From positions 62,001 to 126,000 of the forward strand of contig NZ_BBIS01000010.1 in NCBI RefSeq assembly GCF_000730605.1: a stretch of DNA of 64,000 bases, read 5' to 3'. A program made the position numbers and the translations under genes. The DNA is from Pseudomonas monteilii NBRC 103158 = DSM 14164. Its GTDB lineage: Bacteria; Pseudomonadota; Gammaproteobacteria; Pseudomonadales; Pseudomonadaceae. The notes below the pieces were generated by a model. That model saw nothing but the letters and a program-made list of their open reading frames with translations, was not told the DNA's origin and searched no databases. Shown here one piece after another: positions 19,255 to 28,533 of the stretch; the first letter of the stretch is position 1, and every line of letters starts with the position of its first letter.

Positions 19255-20193
19255 TCATTGGAAGTCAGTGCTTCCCAGGAAGGTCTGGCCCTTGCGCTGG
19301 CAGCATGAATAGGGCCGCCACAGGGCCCAGGCATAGGCTTCGTCGACTGCGTCGGCATTCGGGCCAGGGGAGGGGAACACGGCGCAGGTAGGGCTGATGG
19401 TTGGCGTCAGCTCCTGCCACTTGCCTGTGCTGGCATCACCTTCTTTCAGTTCCCCGGCAGGCCAGTAGCCAGGCTCCGGCAGGGAGCGCATAGGCAGGTA
19501 CACGTGGGGTTGTCCTACGCGGGTGGTGATGTCACCGGCGCGCTGGGCGATGACTGCACCGGCCTTGAAGTCGTCGACCTGGTGGATGAACCCGCTCCGT
19601 GGGTAGACGCTCCCCCACATGTCGGCCGAGAGAAGTCCACCGACCTCCCGCATGCCGGGGATCAGGGCCTCTGGATAGACGGATTCGGGAACCCCGTACC
19701 GCCATGCGAGGGTGTCCAGGGTGCTGAGCATGTAGGGCACGTAGGGGGTAGTCGCGCCGTGGCAGGAGTAGCCAACAGAGCTTACAAATCGGCTGAATAC
19801 CGCAGCTCCAGGGTGACCGATGACGTCAGCCTCCTTGAACTTTGTGATGTTGTTCTCGGCGTTGTGGTTGGTAGTCCCATCATTGCCGGCTTGCGCCGTC
19901 GCATTGGGCGCCCCCATGGGGCTTACCTCTGTCCACGGGTTCTCCCCTGTGTTGGCATAGGCGGATACCACTGCGTCCGGAATGTAGTGCCGGACTTTGG
20001 TTGAGGTTTTGACCGTGCAGCCAACGGGTGTGCAGAGCAGCCAGTAGCAGATGCCGACTACTTTGTATTCCAGGCAGGTAGGCGAGGTGGTGGAGGCGAG
20101 AATCGCCGCCGAGCTGATGGCCGCGGAGGCTGAGAAAGGTAGCGCCGAGGTTAGAAGCCCAGCCAAGGTGAGTCGCGAGATTCGTCTCATCAT
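19255..20193 (-). CDS. TraU-like ICE protein, PFL_4710 family
   Basis: A 312-residue periplasmic protein with a signal peptide (ending SASAA) and many cysteines (CLEYKVVGICYWLLCTPVGC). This N terminus is typical of TraU-like proteins of the PFL_4710 family (TIGR03756), which act in pilus assembly and DNA transfer. The nearby DsbA-like protein would form the disulfides. The start overlaps the upstream stop by four bases. Confidence 0.88.
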   Translation of the reverse strand: MMRRISRLTLAGLLTSALPFSASAAISSAAILASTTSPTCLEYKVVGICYWLLCTPVGCTVKTSTKVRHYIPDAVVSAYANTGENPWTEVSPMGAPNATAQAGNDGTTNHNAENNITKFKEADVIGHPGAAVFSRFVSSVGYSCHGATTPYVPYMLSTLDTLAWRYGVPESVYPEALIPGMREVGGLLSADMWGSVYPRSGFIHQVDDFKAGAVIAQRAGDITTRVGQPHVYLPMRSLPEPGYWPAGELKEGDASTGKWQELTPTISPTCAVFPSPGPNADAVDEAYAWALWRPYSCCQRKGQTFLGSTDFQ

Positions 20194-20609
20194 CGTCCCC
20201 TTGCCTGGTTGATTGCCTGAATGGCAGCAGCCACGTCGGGTTGGCCGTAGACCACAAACCGGCGATCGACAACGACTGCCGGCACCTTCGAGACTCCGAC
20301 ACTCCAGGCATCGGCATTGCCCTGCTGAGCGGCAGCCAGCTGTTGCATGAGCGCAGCTCCGGCCGGCGTGCCCATTAGTTGCCTAGCGGCGAGCGCGGCT
20401 TGGTGCGGGTTGGGTGGTAACTTCCTGGACAACTGCTCCTCGATGCGCTGTTGATCATCGAGCTTGATGACACGCACATCTGCCGGTACTGAGGTGAGTG
20501 GGTGCGCCGCGTCTGTGATGGCCCAGGTCTCGGCATGCGCGGTACCGGTGGCCAGCGCGGCGACCAACAACGAGATCACTCGCGATGAAGGCAGGGGGAT
20601 ATTGAACAT
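20190..20609 (-). CDS. TrbC-like ICE protein, PFL_4709 family
   Basis: A 139-residue exported protein with a signal peptide (ending GTAHAE) and a thioredoxin-like C-terminal half (SVGVSKVPAVVVDRRFVVYGQPDVAAAI), as in F-type TrbC and the PFL_4709 family (TIGR03757). It acts in pilus assembly with the TraU-like protein. No strong ribosome site is visible before ATG 20609; a 195-base spacer with a hairpin separates it from the upstream gene, so it may head a transcript of its own. Confidence 0.84.
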   Translation of the reverse strand: MFNIPLPSSRVISLLVAALATGTAHAETWAITDAAHPLTSVPADVRVIKLDDQQRIEEQLSRKLPPNPHQAALAARQLMGTPAGAALMQQLAAAQQGNADAWSVGVSKVPAVVVDRRFVVYGQPDVAAAIQAINQARGR

Positions 20610-20711
20610 TGAGGCTGCACCTGAAGTGGGGACGGGTACAGGAAAACGGATCGGCCCGCCAGGCGCAGTAGGAAATAGATATTTGACGGTACTTGGATTT
20701 CTTGGTGAATC

Positions 20712-20747
20712 GCCACACGGACGTAAGCGAAGTGTCTTCCGTGTGGC
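20712..20747 (-). promoter_or_regulatory. Perfect 10-bp hairpin in the leader of the TraU-like operon
   Basis: GCCACACGGA pairs with TCCGTGTGGC around a 16-base loop. No T run follows on either strand, so it does not look like a simple terminator. It lies in the 195-base gap between 20609 and 20805, the longest spacer within the T4SS block, and may be a leader structure or an operator. Confidence 0.5.
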
Positions 20748-20804
20748 AGGCTCGTTAAGGGGGCTCCATACTGCCCGGATTTCAGGTCACTACAAAAATG
20801 TGAA

Positions 20805-21134
20805 CTAGTCGAACCATTCTTCGTCACCAGGATCAAGTTCTTCCAGGTCCATATCGCGCTGCAGCTGCAGCTCGATCACGGTCCCGGGCGCTGGGGCATA
20901 CCAGTCGACTATTACGAACCGACCTTTGCCTATGGTCGCGTCATAGTCCATGAGCACGCAGTCGTCGTTCCACTCCTGGAGAGCCCAGCTCAGCTCATCG
21001 TGTGAGGGGAATTCTTCCCCGGTCGACTCAAGCTGAAACCATCCATGGCCAGAGCCTGCGCTTGGGAAGAACCTGCTTGGTAGATTGCTTTCTTCGTCAT
21101 TGTTGTCGATGCGGGAGACCGTGAGCGTGATCAT
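20805..21134 (-). CDS. Hypothetical acidic protein
   Basis: A 109-residue acidic protein (C-terminal DLEELDPGDEEWFD) with no signal peptide or membrane segment. I do not recognise it. It lies eight bases downstream of the DsbA-like gene in the same direction, inside the T4SS block, and is probably cotranscribed with it. Confidence 0.72.
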   Translation of the reverse strand: MITLTVSRIDNNDEESNLPSRFFPSAGSGHGWFQLESTGEEFPSHDELSWALQEWNDDCVLMDYDATIGKGRFVIVDWYAPAPGTVIELQLQRDMDLEELDPGDEEWFD

Positions 21135-21142
21135 TACCCTGG

Positions 21143-21787
21143 CTACTCCTTGCTCGCAGTGGCCTGGGCTGCGAGGGCATCAATGACCGACAGCAGTGTG
21201 GCGCTATCCACGGGACCCTCCAGGCGCATGCTGTGCCCCGTCAAACTGTCGGTGACCTCGATCGTAGGGGTAGCGGCAATGCCCCGGCCCTTGGCCACAG
21301 CCAATTGCTGTTCAACGGCTGCTCGGATATCCAGTCTTGTCCTCGCGCAAGTGGAAAGACCTTCTGCAGAGATGCCAGGTACCTCCAACTCATCAGCGAG
21401 CCCCTGGCCATTGCCATGTGTGCGCAGCAGGACCTGGTCGATCGCTTCCCAGAACGCCGAAGCCCCGCCCAATGAACCCGCGCATTGAACGAGCCTTGCC
21501 TCTGATACTGCTGCAGGGCCATGACTATCGAGAGGGAAGTGATGCCAAGCGAGCTTCACGTTCTCTTGCTCGCTCACCCATCGCTTCAGTTGTGGCGTGT
21601 ATGCCCTGCAGTATGGGCATTCCAGATCGGCGTACTCCGTGATCACCCAGCGGGCACTGGACGGACCCAAATACCAGGTCTCATCGGCGGGGCGTGTGCT
21701 GTTGTTCTTTGCCAGCAGCCAGCCAGCGCCGAGGCCAGTGATCGCGATGATGCCGACCACGATGAGTTTGAGCCTGTTCTTACGCAT
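21143..21787 (-). CDS. DsbA-like thiol:disulfide interchange protein
   Basis: A 214-residue thioredoxin-fold protein with an N-terminal membrane anchor or uncleaved signal (residues about 7–26) and an active site CPYC (57–60), followed by a helical insert and the cis-proline segment TPTIEV. It should oxidise or isomerise disulfides in the cysteine-rich T4SS periplasmic proteins nearby. I choose ATG 21787 because a G-rich SD lies six bases upstream; the start overlaps the stop of the previous gene. Confidence 0.87.
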   Translation of the reverse strand: MRKNRLKLIVVGIIAITGLGAGWLLAKNNSTRPADETWYLGPSSARWVITEYADLECPYCRAYTPQLKRWVSEQENVKLAWHHFPLDSHGPAAVSEARLVQCAGSLGGASAFWEAIDQVLLRTHGNGQGLADELEVPGISAEGLSTCARTRLDIRAAVEQQLAVAKGRGIAATPTIEVTDSLTGHSMRLEGPVDSATLLSVIDALAAQATASKE

Positions 21788-22085
21788 GCTCATCCCCCCG
21801 AGCATGAGAGGGGACTTCAGGCTGCCCGAGCTTCTGCAGGGCGGCCTGTAGATCGTGAATGGCACCGTCAGGCTGAGGATGCTGCTTCAGCCACTCATCC
21901 AACACGGACTGAACCAGCGGAATGATGTCGCGACGATCGAGGGCGTTATTTTTGATCTGTTGCAGCTCGTCAATGAGCACTGGTGCGCAAACCGACAATG
22001 ACTGGAGTGTGTCGTGCCCGGGCTCTTTGAGCAGCTGGGTCAGGCTATCAATGATGTTCTGGGTCAGGGTATTCATGACTCTCAT
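21780..22085 (-). CDS. Small hypothetical protein between virB4 and dsbA-like genes
   Basis: A 101-residue soluble, mostly helical protein (MRVMNTLTQNIIDSLTQLLKEPG). It overlaps the VirB4 stop (ATGA) and the DsbA-like start, so it is translated as part of the operon. I do not recognise a family. No membrane segment or motif is seen. Confidence 0.75.
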   Translation of the reverse strand: MRVMNTLTQNIIDSLTQLLKEPGHDTLQSLSVCAPVLIDELQQIKNNALDRRDIIPLVQSVLDEWLKQHPQPDGAIHDLQAALQKLGQPEVPSHARGDEHA

Positions 22086-25075
22086 GCCACGCGCTCCACG
22101 GCCTTCTTTGATTCGGGTAAGGTGATGGGATAGGGAGTGATACCGCGTTTGCGGTCCAGGTCCGCGGCCACCTGCAGTGCTGCGTGTAGCTCATCGCAGC
22201 CGAGCGCCTGCATGGTTTCGTAACGCTGCCGCTTTTCTTCTGGCTCGGTCATGGCCAGAGCAAGGCACAAGCTGGGTGGCACCACACGGAACAGCATCTC
22301 GATCCGCTTGGCCAGGACGATGCCCTCGGTGAACTTGCCGTTTTCCTTCCGTGCCGAGAGCATCATCGTCTTCTGCGCCGGCGTGAGCTCACGAAAACGC
22401 GCGATTTTCTCCACCTCGTCAGGCGGCATGTTCAAGCAGATCCACCACTCGATCATGTTCAGCAGGGCGGATGCTTCTGGAGGGATATCGTCAACGTTCT
22501 GGGTTGCCATCCAGTACCAGGCACCTAGTTTTCGCCACATCTTGGTGATCTTCACCGAATACGGGGAGAGCAGTGGCACCTTCAATGGGATGTGGCCTTC
22601 GTCGGTGAAGGCAATAAGTGGTCGGCCTTTGAACTGGTCCCGCTCTGCGATGTTGTTGATGGTGTTCAGCAGGGAGATGTAGGCGATGGCCATCTGGGCT
22701 TGATAGCCCTCACGAGCGTAGGTGGCCAAGTCGACGATTGTGATGTCAGCTTCCGGCCAGGCGGTACCAGGACGGTTGAACATCTCAGCCTCGGTGCCCA
22801 TGGTGAACATCCCCATGGCCTCGGCCATCTCCATGAACCGGTTGCGCCGGCTTTCAGGGAGCTTGTCGTCGCTGGCCATCGCCTGCAGCGCTGCGCTGAT
22901 GTCTTCAGTCAACACCGGACGGTTTTTACTTACGCACAGCTCGGCGGCGTTGATGATGCACTGCCGGATGGCACTGCGGTCGGCCCGAGTGAGTCGCGCA
23001 TCCTCCTTCGATTCGCCGCCAGTGATCATCAGGCGGGCTGTGATCTCCAGCTCGCCCAGGATGTCCCTCTGCTCGTCCTCCATCCCCGCCAGTGCGTCGG
23101 TCAGGTGCTGGTCCGATGCATCCACGTCCGAGGCATCCAAGACCTTGACCTGGTCCTTGTTTTTTACGAGCTGCACGGCGTCGACGAACGGGGCGAGGCT
23201 TACGCCGCTACCCGGAGCGAGCCGTACCCGGTTGACGGTCAGGCCAAGCCGCTTGGCGAAATCGCCCAGCAGGCCGAAGCTGTTGCCGGCCTCGATGATG
23301 AAGAGTCGAGGGCGGTAGAGCGCAATGGCCTGCATGATCAGGTAGTTGGCTGTGGCAGATTTACCCGCGCCGGTGGGGCCGAACAAGAACAAGTGCGCGT
23401 TCATTTGTCGGTCGAGCTTGTTCAGCGGATCGAAGGTCAGCGCTGCCCCCCCTCGATTGGATAGGGTGAAGCCCGGGTTACCTGTGCCAGTGGAGCGCCC
23501 CCAGACTGGTGCCAGATTGGCGATGTGCTGGGTGAACATAAGCTGGGTGTACCAATCCAAGGCGCGGTTTTCATTCGGGTCGAAGTTGCATGGCAACCAG
23601 CGCAGGTAGCTGTTTAGAGGAGCTACCTCGTCCTGTGACTGGACTGGTTGCATGCCGGCGCCGAGGAGCACGTTGCACAAGCTAGTCGTGCGCTCCTCGA
23701 GCACGGCTTTATTCTGACCACGGAGGAAGAACGCGACACTTCCCCGGTAGAGCTTGTGCTTTCGTCCGAGAAGGGACCGCGCCGTTTCAACGTCATCCCG
23801 GGTGTGACTGGACGCCTGTGTATCCCCGATAGCCTTCCTGGATAGCTGTTCGAGATGCCCTTCCAGCAGATCCTGCGGGGTCGGCACCATGGTGATGCAC
23901 AACACGGTATCCTCCGGCAGCCGGTCGAACAGCGAGTTCAATGAGTCGGCCTGCTTGGTCTCACCGGTCAGATGCCCAGTGAGGGGGGCATTTTTCAGGC
24001 GATCCAGCATCACAACCCGGTGCGGCATGCCGTCGAACGACCAGAGACCGCTGTCGATATCCGAGCGCGGTTCTCTGTAGAACAAGTTCTCCGAGAAGTC
24101 GGTGCCGCTCGCCACCGGCAGCTCACCCTCTTGCAACTCGCGGGCTGGCTGGCACACCTCTTCGTAGAAACGTCGGATATCGCGCTCAGTCGAGCCCAGG
24201 TGATCTGGGTGTGGATTGAACCAGCCTACGAGCCAACGCTTGATCGCATGGCCATCCATGCGTTTGGTTGTCACGCCGGCGTTGGCCAGGGATCCTTTAA
24301 GACGGTCGCAGATCGCTTTGAGGTAGGCGGAAGGCTCCTGGCCGCGCACCACGACGTCCTGTTTCTTTACTCGGCGATACACCACCAGGCGGACTTTCCG
24401 TGTCTGACCACGCCACGGGAGGTTGCTGACTGCCGTGTCGACGAACAATCCACCTGGCTTGGAGATGGACTCGAGGTGGTGGCGGAACAGCGCGAGGTAG
24501 AGCTTGGTGAAATCCGTGTTCTCAGCCCGGGGCTGGACGTAGGCCTGGAGTGTTTGCAGGTAGTCGGTCCAGTCCGTTTCGTCCTGGGCATAAAGCTGCA
24601 CTACCCAGTGAGAGCTCTCGAGCTCGTCGAAACTGTCCTGCAGGACACCTTGCAACGCATCGCGAGCTTGTTGAAGCCAGTCGTCGGAGCGTCCCTCGGT
24701 CCCGATCGGGATCAACTCGAAAAACGCCGCCCTGGAAATGCCATCCTCGAGGAGCATGGCTTCTTCCTCGGGCAGGTATTCTGCCCATGGCAGCATGTCC
24801 ACGAACGACGGGTTGACCTCGTACATCCTCGCCACGTCAGCTTTTGTCGCCGGCCGACGTTTAGGGTTTTGCCAGTCGATGGGTGAAGGGATTCCCATGG
24901 ACTCCAGGCGAGCTATGTACCGGTCATTCGCAGCCTGGCGGTCTTCTTCGTTAATGACAGTACTGGCTGTTGCGGGATAGTCGTCGACAAGGTCGATATC
25001 GGTTGTCGGCTGGCCGAGCACGGGCTCGATAGGCGTTGCAGGGCCTTTGCCCAGCAATTTGCTGATGAACTGCAT
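22082..25075 (-). CDS. VirB4-type conjugation ATPase, PFL_4706 family
   Basis: A 997-residue ATPase that powers pilus assembly and substrate translocation at the inner membrane. Walker A (FGPTGAGKSATA) is near residue 562; the motor region continues with VDLATYAREGYQAQ and a Walker B-type segment PLIAFTDEGH. The first half is the large N-terminal domain found in VirB4/TraC proteins. Length and context match the PFL_4706 family (TIGR03744). It starts at the stop codon of the lipoprotein gene (one-base overlap). Confidence 0.94.
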   Translation of the reverse strand: MQFISKLLGKGPATPIEPVLGQPTTDIDLVDDYPATASTVINEEDRQAANDRYIARLESMGIPSPIDWQNPKRRPATKADVARMYEVNPSFVDMLPWAEYLPEEEAMLLEDGISRAAFFELIPIGTEGRSDDWLQQARDALQGVLQDSFDELESSHWVVQLYAQDETDWTDYLQTLQAYVQPRAENTDFTKLYLALFRHHLESISKPGGLFVDTAVSNLPWRGQTRKVRLVVYRRVKKQDVVVRGQEPSAYLKAICDRLKGSLANAGVTTKRMDGHAIKRWLVGWFNPHPDHLGSTERDIRRFYEEVCQPARELQEGELPVASGTDFSENLFYREPRSDIDSGLWSFDGMPHRVVMLDRLKNAPLTGHLTGETKQADSLNSLFDRLPEDTVLCITMVPTPQDLLEGHLEQLSRKAIGDTQASSHTRDDVETARSLLGRKHKLYRGSVAFFLRGQNKAVLEERTTSLCNVLLGAGMQPVQSQDEVAPLNSYLRWLPCNFDPNENRALDWYTQLMFTQHIANLAPVWGRSTGTGNPGFTLSNRGGAALTFDPLNKLDRQMNAHLFLFGPTGAGKSATANYLIMQAIALYRPRLFIIEAGNSFGLLGDFAKRLGLTVNRVRLAPGSGVSLAPFVDAVQLVKNKDQVKVLDASDVDASDQHLTDALAGMEDEQRDILGELEITARLMITGGESKEDARLTRADRSAIRQCIINAAELCVSKNRPVLTEDISAALQAMASDDKLPESRRNRFMEMAEAMGMFTMGTEAEMFNRPGTAWPEADITIVDLATYAREGYQAQMAIAYISLLNTINNIAERDQFKGRPLIAFTDEGHIPLKVPLLSPYSVKITKMWRKLGAWYWMATQNVDDIPPEASALLNMIEWWICLNMPPDEVEKIARFRELTPAQKTMMLSARKENGKFTEGIVLAKRIEMLFRVVPPSLCLALAMTEPEEKRQRYETMQALGCDELHAALQVAADLDRKRGITPYPITLPESKKAVERVA

Positions 25076-25524
25076 CAGTACTCCTCCGTCCGCTCGCCTG
25101 GCATGGCGTACTGCACGCGTTGATACATCGGGAACACCGTGGTGTACCCCGGGACTGGGACCGGATCCGTACCAGCCAGGTGTGGGAACACGTACATCAC
25201 CAGATCAGGGTTCGGTAGGCGCTTGAACTGGCTGTAAATTTCGTTCTGGGGTGTGCGGTTGAAGGCTTCAGCACTTGCCTGTTGGCGAGCCACCTGAGCC
25301 TCATCGAGCGGTCGGCGCAGCTCTTGGCGCGCATCCAGCAACATTCTGCTGTTGGAACTGCCAGAGCTCCCGCCAGACGTGCCGTGTTGCCACACGTCCA
25401 TCATGTTGGCTTCCCCGTGGGGGAGCAGCTCGTCTTTGTCAGTCGTGCATCCGCCTAGAATAAGGGCGAGCACGAGCCAGGCCCCGGCCTGCAGGCGGGG
25501 CTTAGTCCAGGTTTGCGGATACAT
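25075..25524 (-). CDS. T4SS lipoprotein, PFL_4705 family (TraV-like)
   Basis: A 149-residue lipoprotein with lipobox LGGC at about residues 23–26. It carries the conserved segment QNEIYSQFKRLPNPDLVMYVFPHLAGTDPVPVPGYTTVFPMYQRVQYAMPGE of the PFL_4705 family (TIGR03751), read here in pieces. By position it is the outer-membrane core lipoprotein that partners the TraB- and TraK-like proteins. Its start overlaps the end of the TraB-like gene by 23 bases. Confidence 0.88.
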   Translation of the reverse strand: MYPQTWTKPRLQAGAWLVLALILGGCTTDKDELLPHGEANMMDVWQHGTSGGSSGSSNSRMLLDARQELRRPLDEAQVARQQASAEAFNRTPQNEIYSQFKRLPNPDLVMYVFPHLAGTDPVPVPGYTTVFPMYQRVQYAMPGERTEEY

Positions 25525-27001
25525 GGTTGGCTCCGGCGTTGTAATCGACCTTGCGGCCTTTGATCTCGTAGTCGATGGCGAGCTGCTGGTCCAAGTGGAC
25601 GGCGACCTTCGCCCCGGGCTGTACGTACACGGCGGCGAAAGCTTCGCCGTAGAGCTTGTTCATCCAGGAGCGGATGTCGCTGACCCCACCGGTCAGGATC
25701 GCGCCCATGGCGGAGTTCCCCGAGGAACCCGTGGTCCCGAATGAAGTTCCTCCGCTGCTGAAGGTAGTGGAGCTATTTTGCTCATCAGCCTTCAACAGTT
25801 TGGCGATGCCGGCGCCCGCGGCCGTCACCAGGGACTGGTTGGTCAAGTACTCCTTGGCGTTGGATCGGCGCTCGCCGGAGATGCAAGGAATGCCGTAGGA
25901 GTCGCTGATCCAGCCGAGTCCGCCCTGGATCGCTGGCTGCCCGTTACCGTTGCTGCTGTTCTGGTTGTTGTTCTGGCTGCCGTTGGCCTCTTCTGCCGGG
26001 GCAGGGAACGATCGGACCGTGCCATCTGCGAACACGAAGGTCAGGCTCCGGACTTGCCCGCGCACGCAGGACAATGTCCAGTCGCCTGATGCGGTACCGC
26101 TGGCAACAGCACCGACGACGTCAGGGATCTCGATGCCGTTTGCGGTGAGGTTGTCCGGACCGATCAGGACCTTGAAAGGGAAGGGATCATTGACTGTTCC
26201 ATCGATCGGTACGCGGCCAATGAGCGCCGACATGGCCACCGACCCCATCAAGGTCGAGTTCTGGGGCAAGGTATAGGCTTTGCGTACTTGCTTGCGGGCA
26301 TCCTGGGGAGACAAATCAGCGCCGACGTTCTGGGCCGTCGCGGTGAGAACTGTTTGGCCTTTGTCCAGGGTGCTCCCAAAGCTGGTGGGAAAATTGAAGC
26401 TACTGGCCGTCTGGGCGGAGCCGGGCTGAAGGGGTTTACCGCTAGCGTCCAAGGCAGTGGCATCGGTCGGTTCAACCCATACGAGTCCATTGGACTTCGT
26501 CCCTTTGTCGAAGCCCGCGCCGTCACCTGGCAGCACTCCGAGCCCAATTGGGAGGTCCTGCCCAGCGGCATTGGGGTTCTGCGACAGGTTATCCAACTGA
26601 CGCTGGAACTGGTCCAACAGGCCCACGCTCTGGTTCTTCACCTGCTCCTGCAGCTCGCCCTTCGCATCATTCAGCTTGTTGTCGACATTCTGATCTATGC
26701 GCGAGAGCCGAAGCTGAAGCTCTGCATTCTGGTCCTTCAGTTCTTTGTTGTCGGTCAGCACCTTCGCGATCTGGTCTTTCACCTCCCGACTTTCAGCGAC
26801 CACCGTGCGGAGGGTGTCGGCCGGAGTATCACCGTCCACCCCTAGCTTGCGCGCGGTGTCGCCGCCGATGATGATCGGCTTATCTTCAGGAGCCTTCGGC
26901 TCCTCTTTTTTACTCCCCCCCTTGAAGACGATGATGAGCGCGACGATCAGCACGGGGATGAGCAGGTACTTGAGGAGTGGATTACTTTTCAGACTGCCCA
27001 C
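25502..27001 (-). CDS. TraB-like T4SS core protein, PFL_4704 family
   Basis: A 499-residue protein with an N-terminal membrane helix (about 13–28), a coiled coil (about 65–125) and a C-terminal TrbI/VirB10-like beta domain (LIGRVPIDGTVNDPFPFKVLIGPDNLTANG; VQPGAKVAVHLDQQLAIDYE). It spans the periplasm from inner to outer membrane. I choose GTG 27001 (MGSLKSNPLLKYL) because GGAGG lies six bases upstream; ATG 27025 would overlap the neighbour by 44 bases without an SD. Family TIGR03752. Confidence 0.87.
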   Translation of the reverse strand: MGSLKSNPLLKYLLIPVLIVALIIVFKGGSKKEEPKAPEDKPIIIGGDTARKLGVDGDTPADTLRTVVAESREVKDQIAKVLTDNKELKDQNAELQLRLSRIDQNVDNKLNDAKGELQEQVKNQSVGLLDQFQRQLDNLSQNPNAAGQDLPIGLGVLPGDGAGFDKGTKSNGLVWVEPTDATALDASGKPLQPGSAQTASSFNFPTSFGSTLDKGQTVLTATAQNVGADLSPQDARKQVRKAYTLPQNSTLMGSVAMSALIGRVPIDGTVNDPFPFKVLIGPDNLTANGIEIPDVVGAVASGTASGDWTLSCVRGQVRSLTFVFADGTVRSFPAPAEEANGSQNNNQNSSNGNGQPAIQGGLGWISDSYGIPCISGERRSNAKEYLTNQSLVTAAGAGIAKLLKADEQNSSTTFSSGGTSFGTTGSSGNSAMGAILTGGVSDIRSWMNKLYGEAFAAVYVQPGAKVAVHLDQQLAIDYEIKGRKVDYNAGANHVSANLD

Positions 27002-27878
27002 GGCGCCCTCCTGCTTTCGGATCAATTTGGCTGACCGAAGACGGCAGCAGGGCCTCTTTCAGCCCCTTTCCTTGGGTGACCAGATAAAGCGTGGTGGTAT
27101 CGCTGGCATTTCCACTAGCTCCGAGGTACGGGTGCTGGAATGTCGCCGTGGAGAAGTTGCCCATCAGCTCTGTTGCATTCATCGTCAACTGCTGGGCACT
27201 CAGGTTTCTGAGTTTGACTGCCGTGACATAGCTGTTGTCGAGGCGCCAAGCCCCCAGCACCGATGCTTCCACCGGTAACACCGGCAACAAGGTGCTGAGG
27301 TCCAGGGCTCGATCAACACGCACCTGGCTGATGCCGGCGACAGGCTCAACGGTCCGGAGTGGGGCATACAGCATTTGCGCCGCATAGCGGGTCAGGGCCA
27401 CCGGCGCAGGTGTCTCATGTCGGGGTGCTGGCGGAACATCCTCCTCCTCCTCCTCCGACGTCGCGGATCGCTTCGTCGGAGCTTGCATCGAGGTGGTATC
27501 GCCGTAGTAGGTAGAAGGGGCCGCGCCGGCGACGATCTTCGCGGGTTCGAGCTTGGCTTGGCCCTCTGCCGCTGGTGTCGCGGCAATATCCACCAGCATG
27601 ATCTCGCCAGTGGCCACGTTCTGCAGTTGCAGCCTGGTCGGTGGAATTTCCTTGCTGGCCAGCAGGTAGACGGCGCCGCCGGTGCTCTGGACCCGCAGTT
27701 GGTCAACAAGCTGCGGAGGCATGCCTACCCGCACGTTCTGGTCGACGAACACAATGCGCTCTTGACCGACAATCAGCGGGATTGCCATGGGGATACGGTC
27801 CCACTGCAGCAGCTCTACCGCTTTCACATTGGCAACTGCAGAGAGGCCCAGAACAAAGAGGCATGCGCGCAGATTCAT
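26982..27878 (-). CDS. TraK-like T4SS protein, PFL_4703 family
   Basis: A 298-residue exported protein with a signal peptide (ending VANVKA) and a beta-rich body (WDRIPMAIPLIVGQERIVF; VYLLASKE). It matches the PFL_4703 family (TIGR03749), counterpart of TraK, the secretin-like part of the outer-membrane core. A short acidic stretch (EEEEED) lies near residue 150. The start overlaps the upstream gene by four bases. Confidence 0.87.
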   Translation of the reverse strand: MNLRACLFVLGLSAVANVKAVELLQWDRIPMAIPLIVGQERIVFVDQNVRVGMPPQLVDQLRVQSTGGAVYLLASKEIPPTRLQLQNVATGEIMLVDIAATPAAEGQAKLEPAKIVAGAAPSTYYGDTTSMQAPTKRSATSEEEEEDVPPAPRHETPAPVALTRYAAQMLYAPLRTVEPVAGISQVRVDRALDLSTLLPVLPVEASVLGAWRLDNSYVTAVKLRNLSAQQLTMNATELMGNFSTATFQHPYLGASGNASDTTTLYLVTQGKGLKEALLPSSVSQIDPKAGGRRGQSEK

Positions 27879-28525
27879 GGCTTCACCCCGGCTGCTTGCA
27901 GATCAACCTCGATGCGTTGCGGGTTGGACGCATAGCAGTTCCACATCAACCCGAACGGATTTTTCTCTGGGTTGACGTCGGCCCGGACGATGGACAGTGG
28001 ATAACGGGTCATTGCACGCTTGACCCGCTCGCCGTTCACTGACTCGTCAGCGAGTAGATCCAGATTGACTGTCCAATCGTTGATTCCGATCTCTTCCACG
28101 CGTAGCACGCCAGGGTCGGTCAACCCGTGGCCCGGGATTTCTGAGACATTCCGTTCACGGCGGCGCAGCTCACCGGCGTTACGGCGCATCTCGTAGTCTT
28201 TCTGCAGGTACTCCTTGCAGCCAGGGGTCACGTAGGACGCCAGACGCTCGATGTTGTCCTGGTAGTCGTCGTCCCCGTTCTTCTCCCAGCGCTGCATCTG
28301 CTGGAAGATATAGAACCCGAAGGCATACACGTTCTCTGGTGGCACCTCCCACCATTTGCGAGTACTGCCGGAGCGGAGGTCCGGCGGCACATGCACGGTC
28401 AGGTCTTCGGGGGCTTTGTGCCAGCCGTAAAACGCGAACAGGCTGACTGCGCCCAGCACAATTACCGCGATTCGCAAGCTGAGAATGTGTGCTTGCTGAG
28501 CATCCACTCGTTTTCGAAAACTCAT
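27875..28525 (-). CDS. TraE-like T4SS protein, TIGR03746-type family
   Basis: A 216-residue protein with one N-terminal membrane helix (about 17–37) and a periplasmic VirB8/TraE-like domain (VPPENVYAFGFYIFQQMQRW; RVKRAMTRYPLSIVRADVNPEKNPFGLMWN). It is an inner-membrane scaffold that contacts the TraB/TraK core. ATG 28525 has an AGGAA site six bases upstream; the longer open frame toward 28918 belongs to the frameshifted neighbour. Confidence 0.86.
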   Translation of the reverse strand: MSFRKRVDAQQAHILSLRIAVIVLGAVSLFAFYGWHKAPEDLTVHVPPDLRSGSTRKWWEVPPENVYAFGFYIFQQMQRWEKNGDDDYQDNIERLASYVTPGCKEYLQKDYEMRRNAGELRRRERNVSEIPGHGLTDPGVLRVEEIGINDWTVNLDLLADESVNGERVKRAMTRYPLSIVRADVNPEKNPFGLMWNCYASNPQRIEVDLQAAGVKP

Positions 28526-28533
28526 GAAGATTC

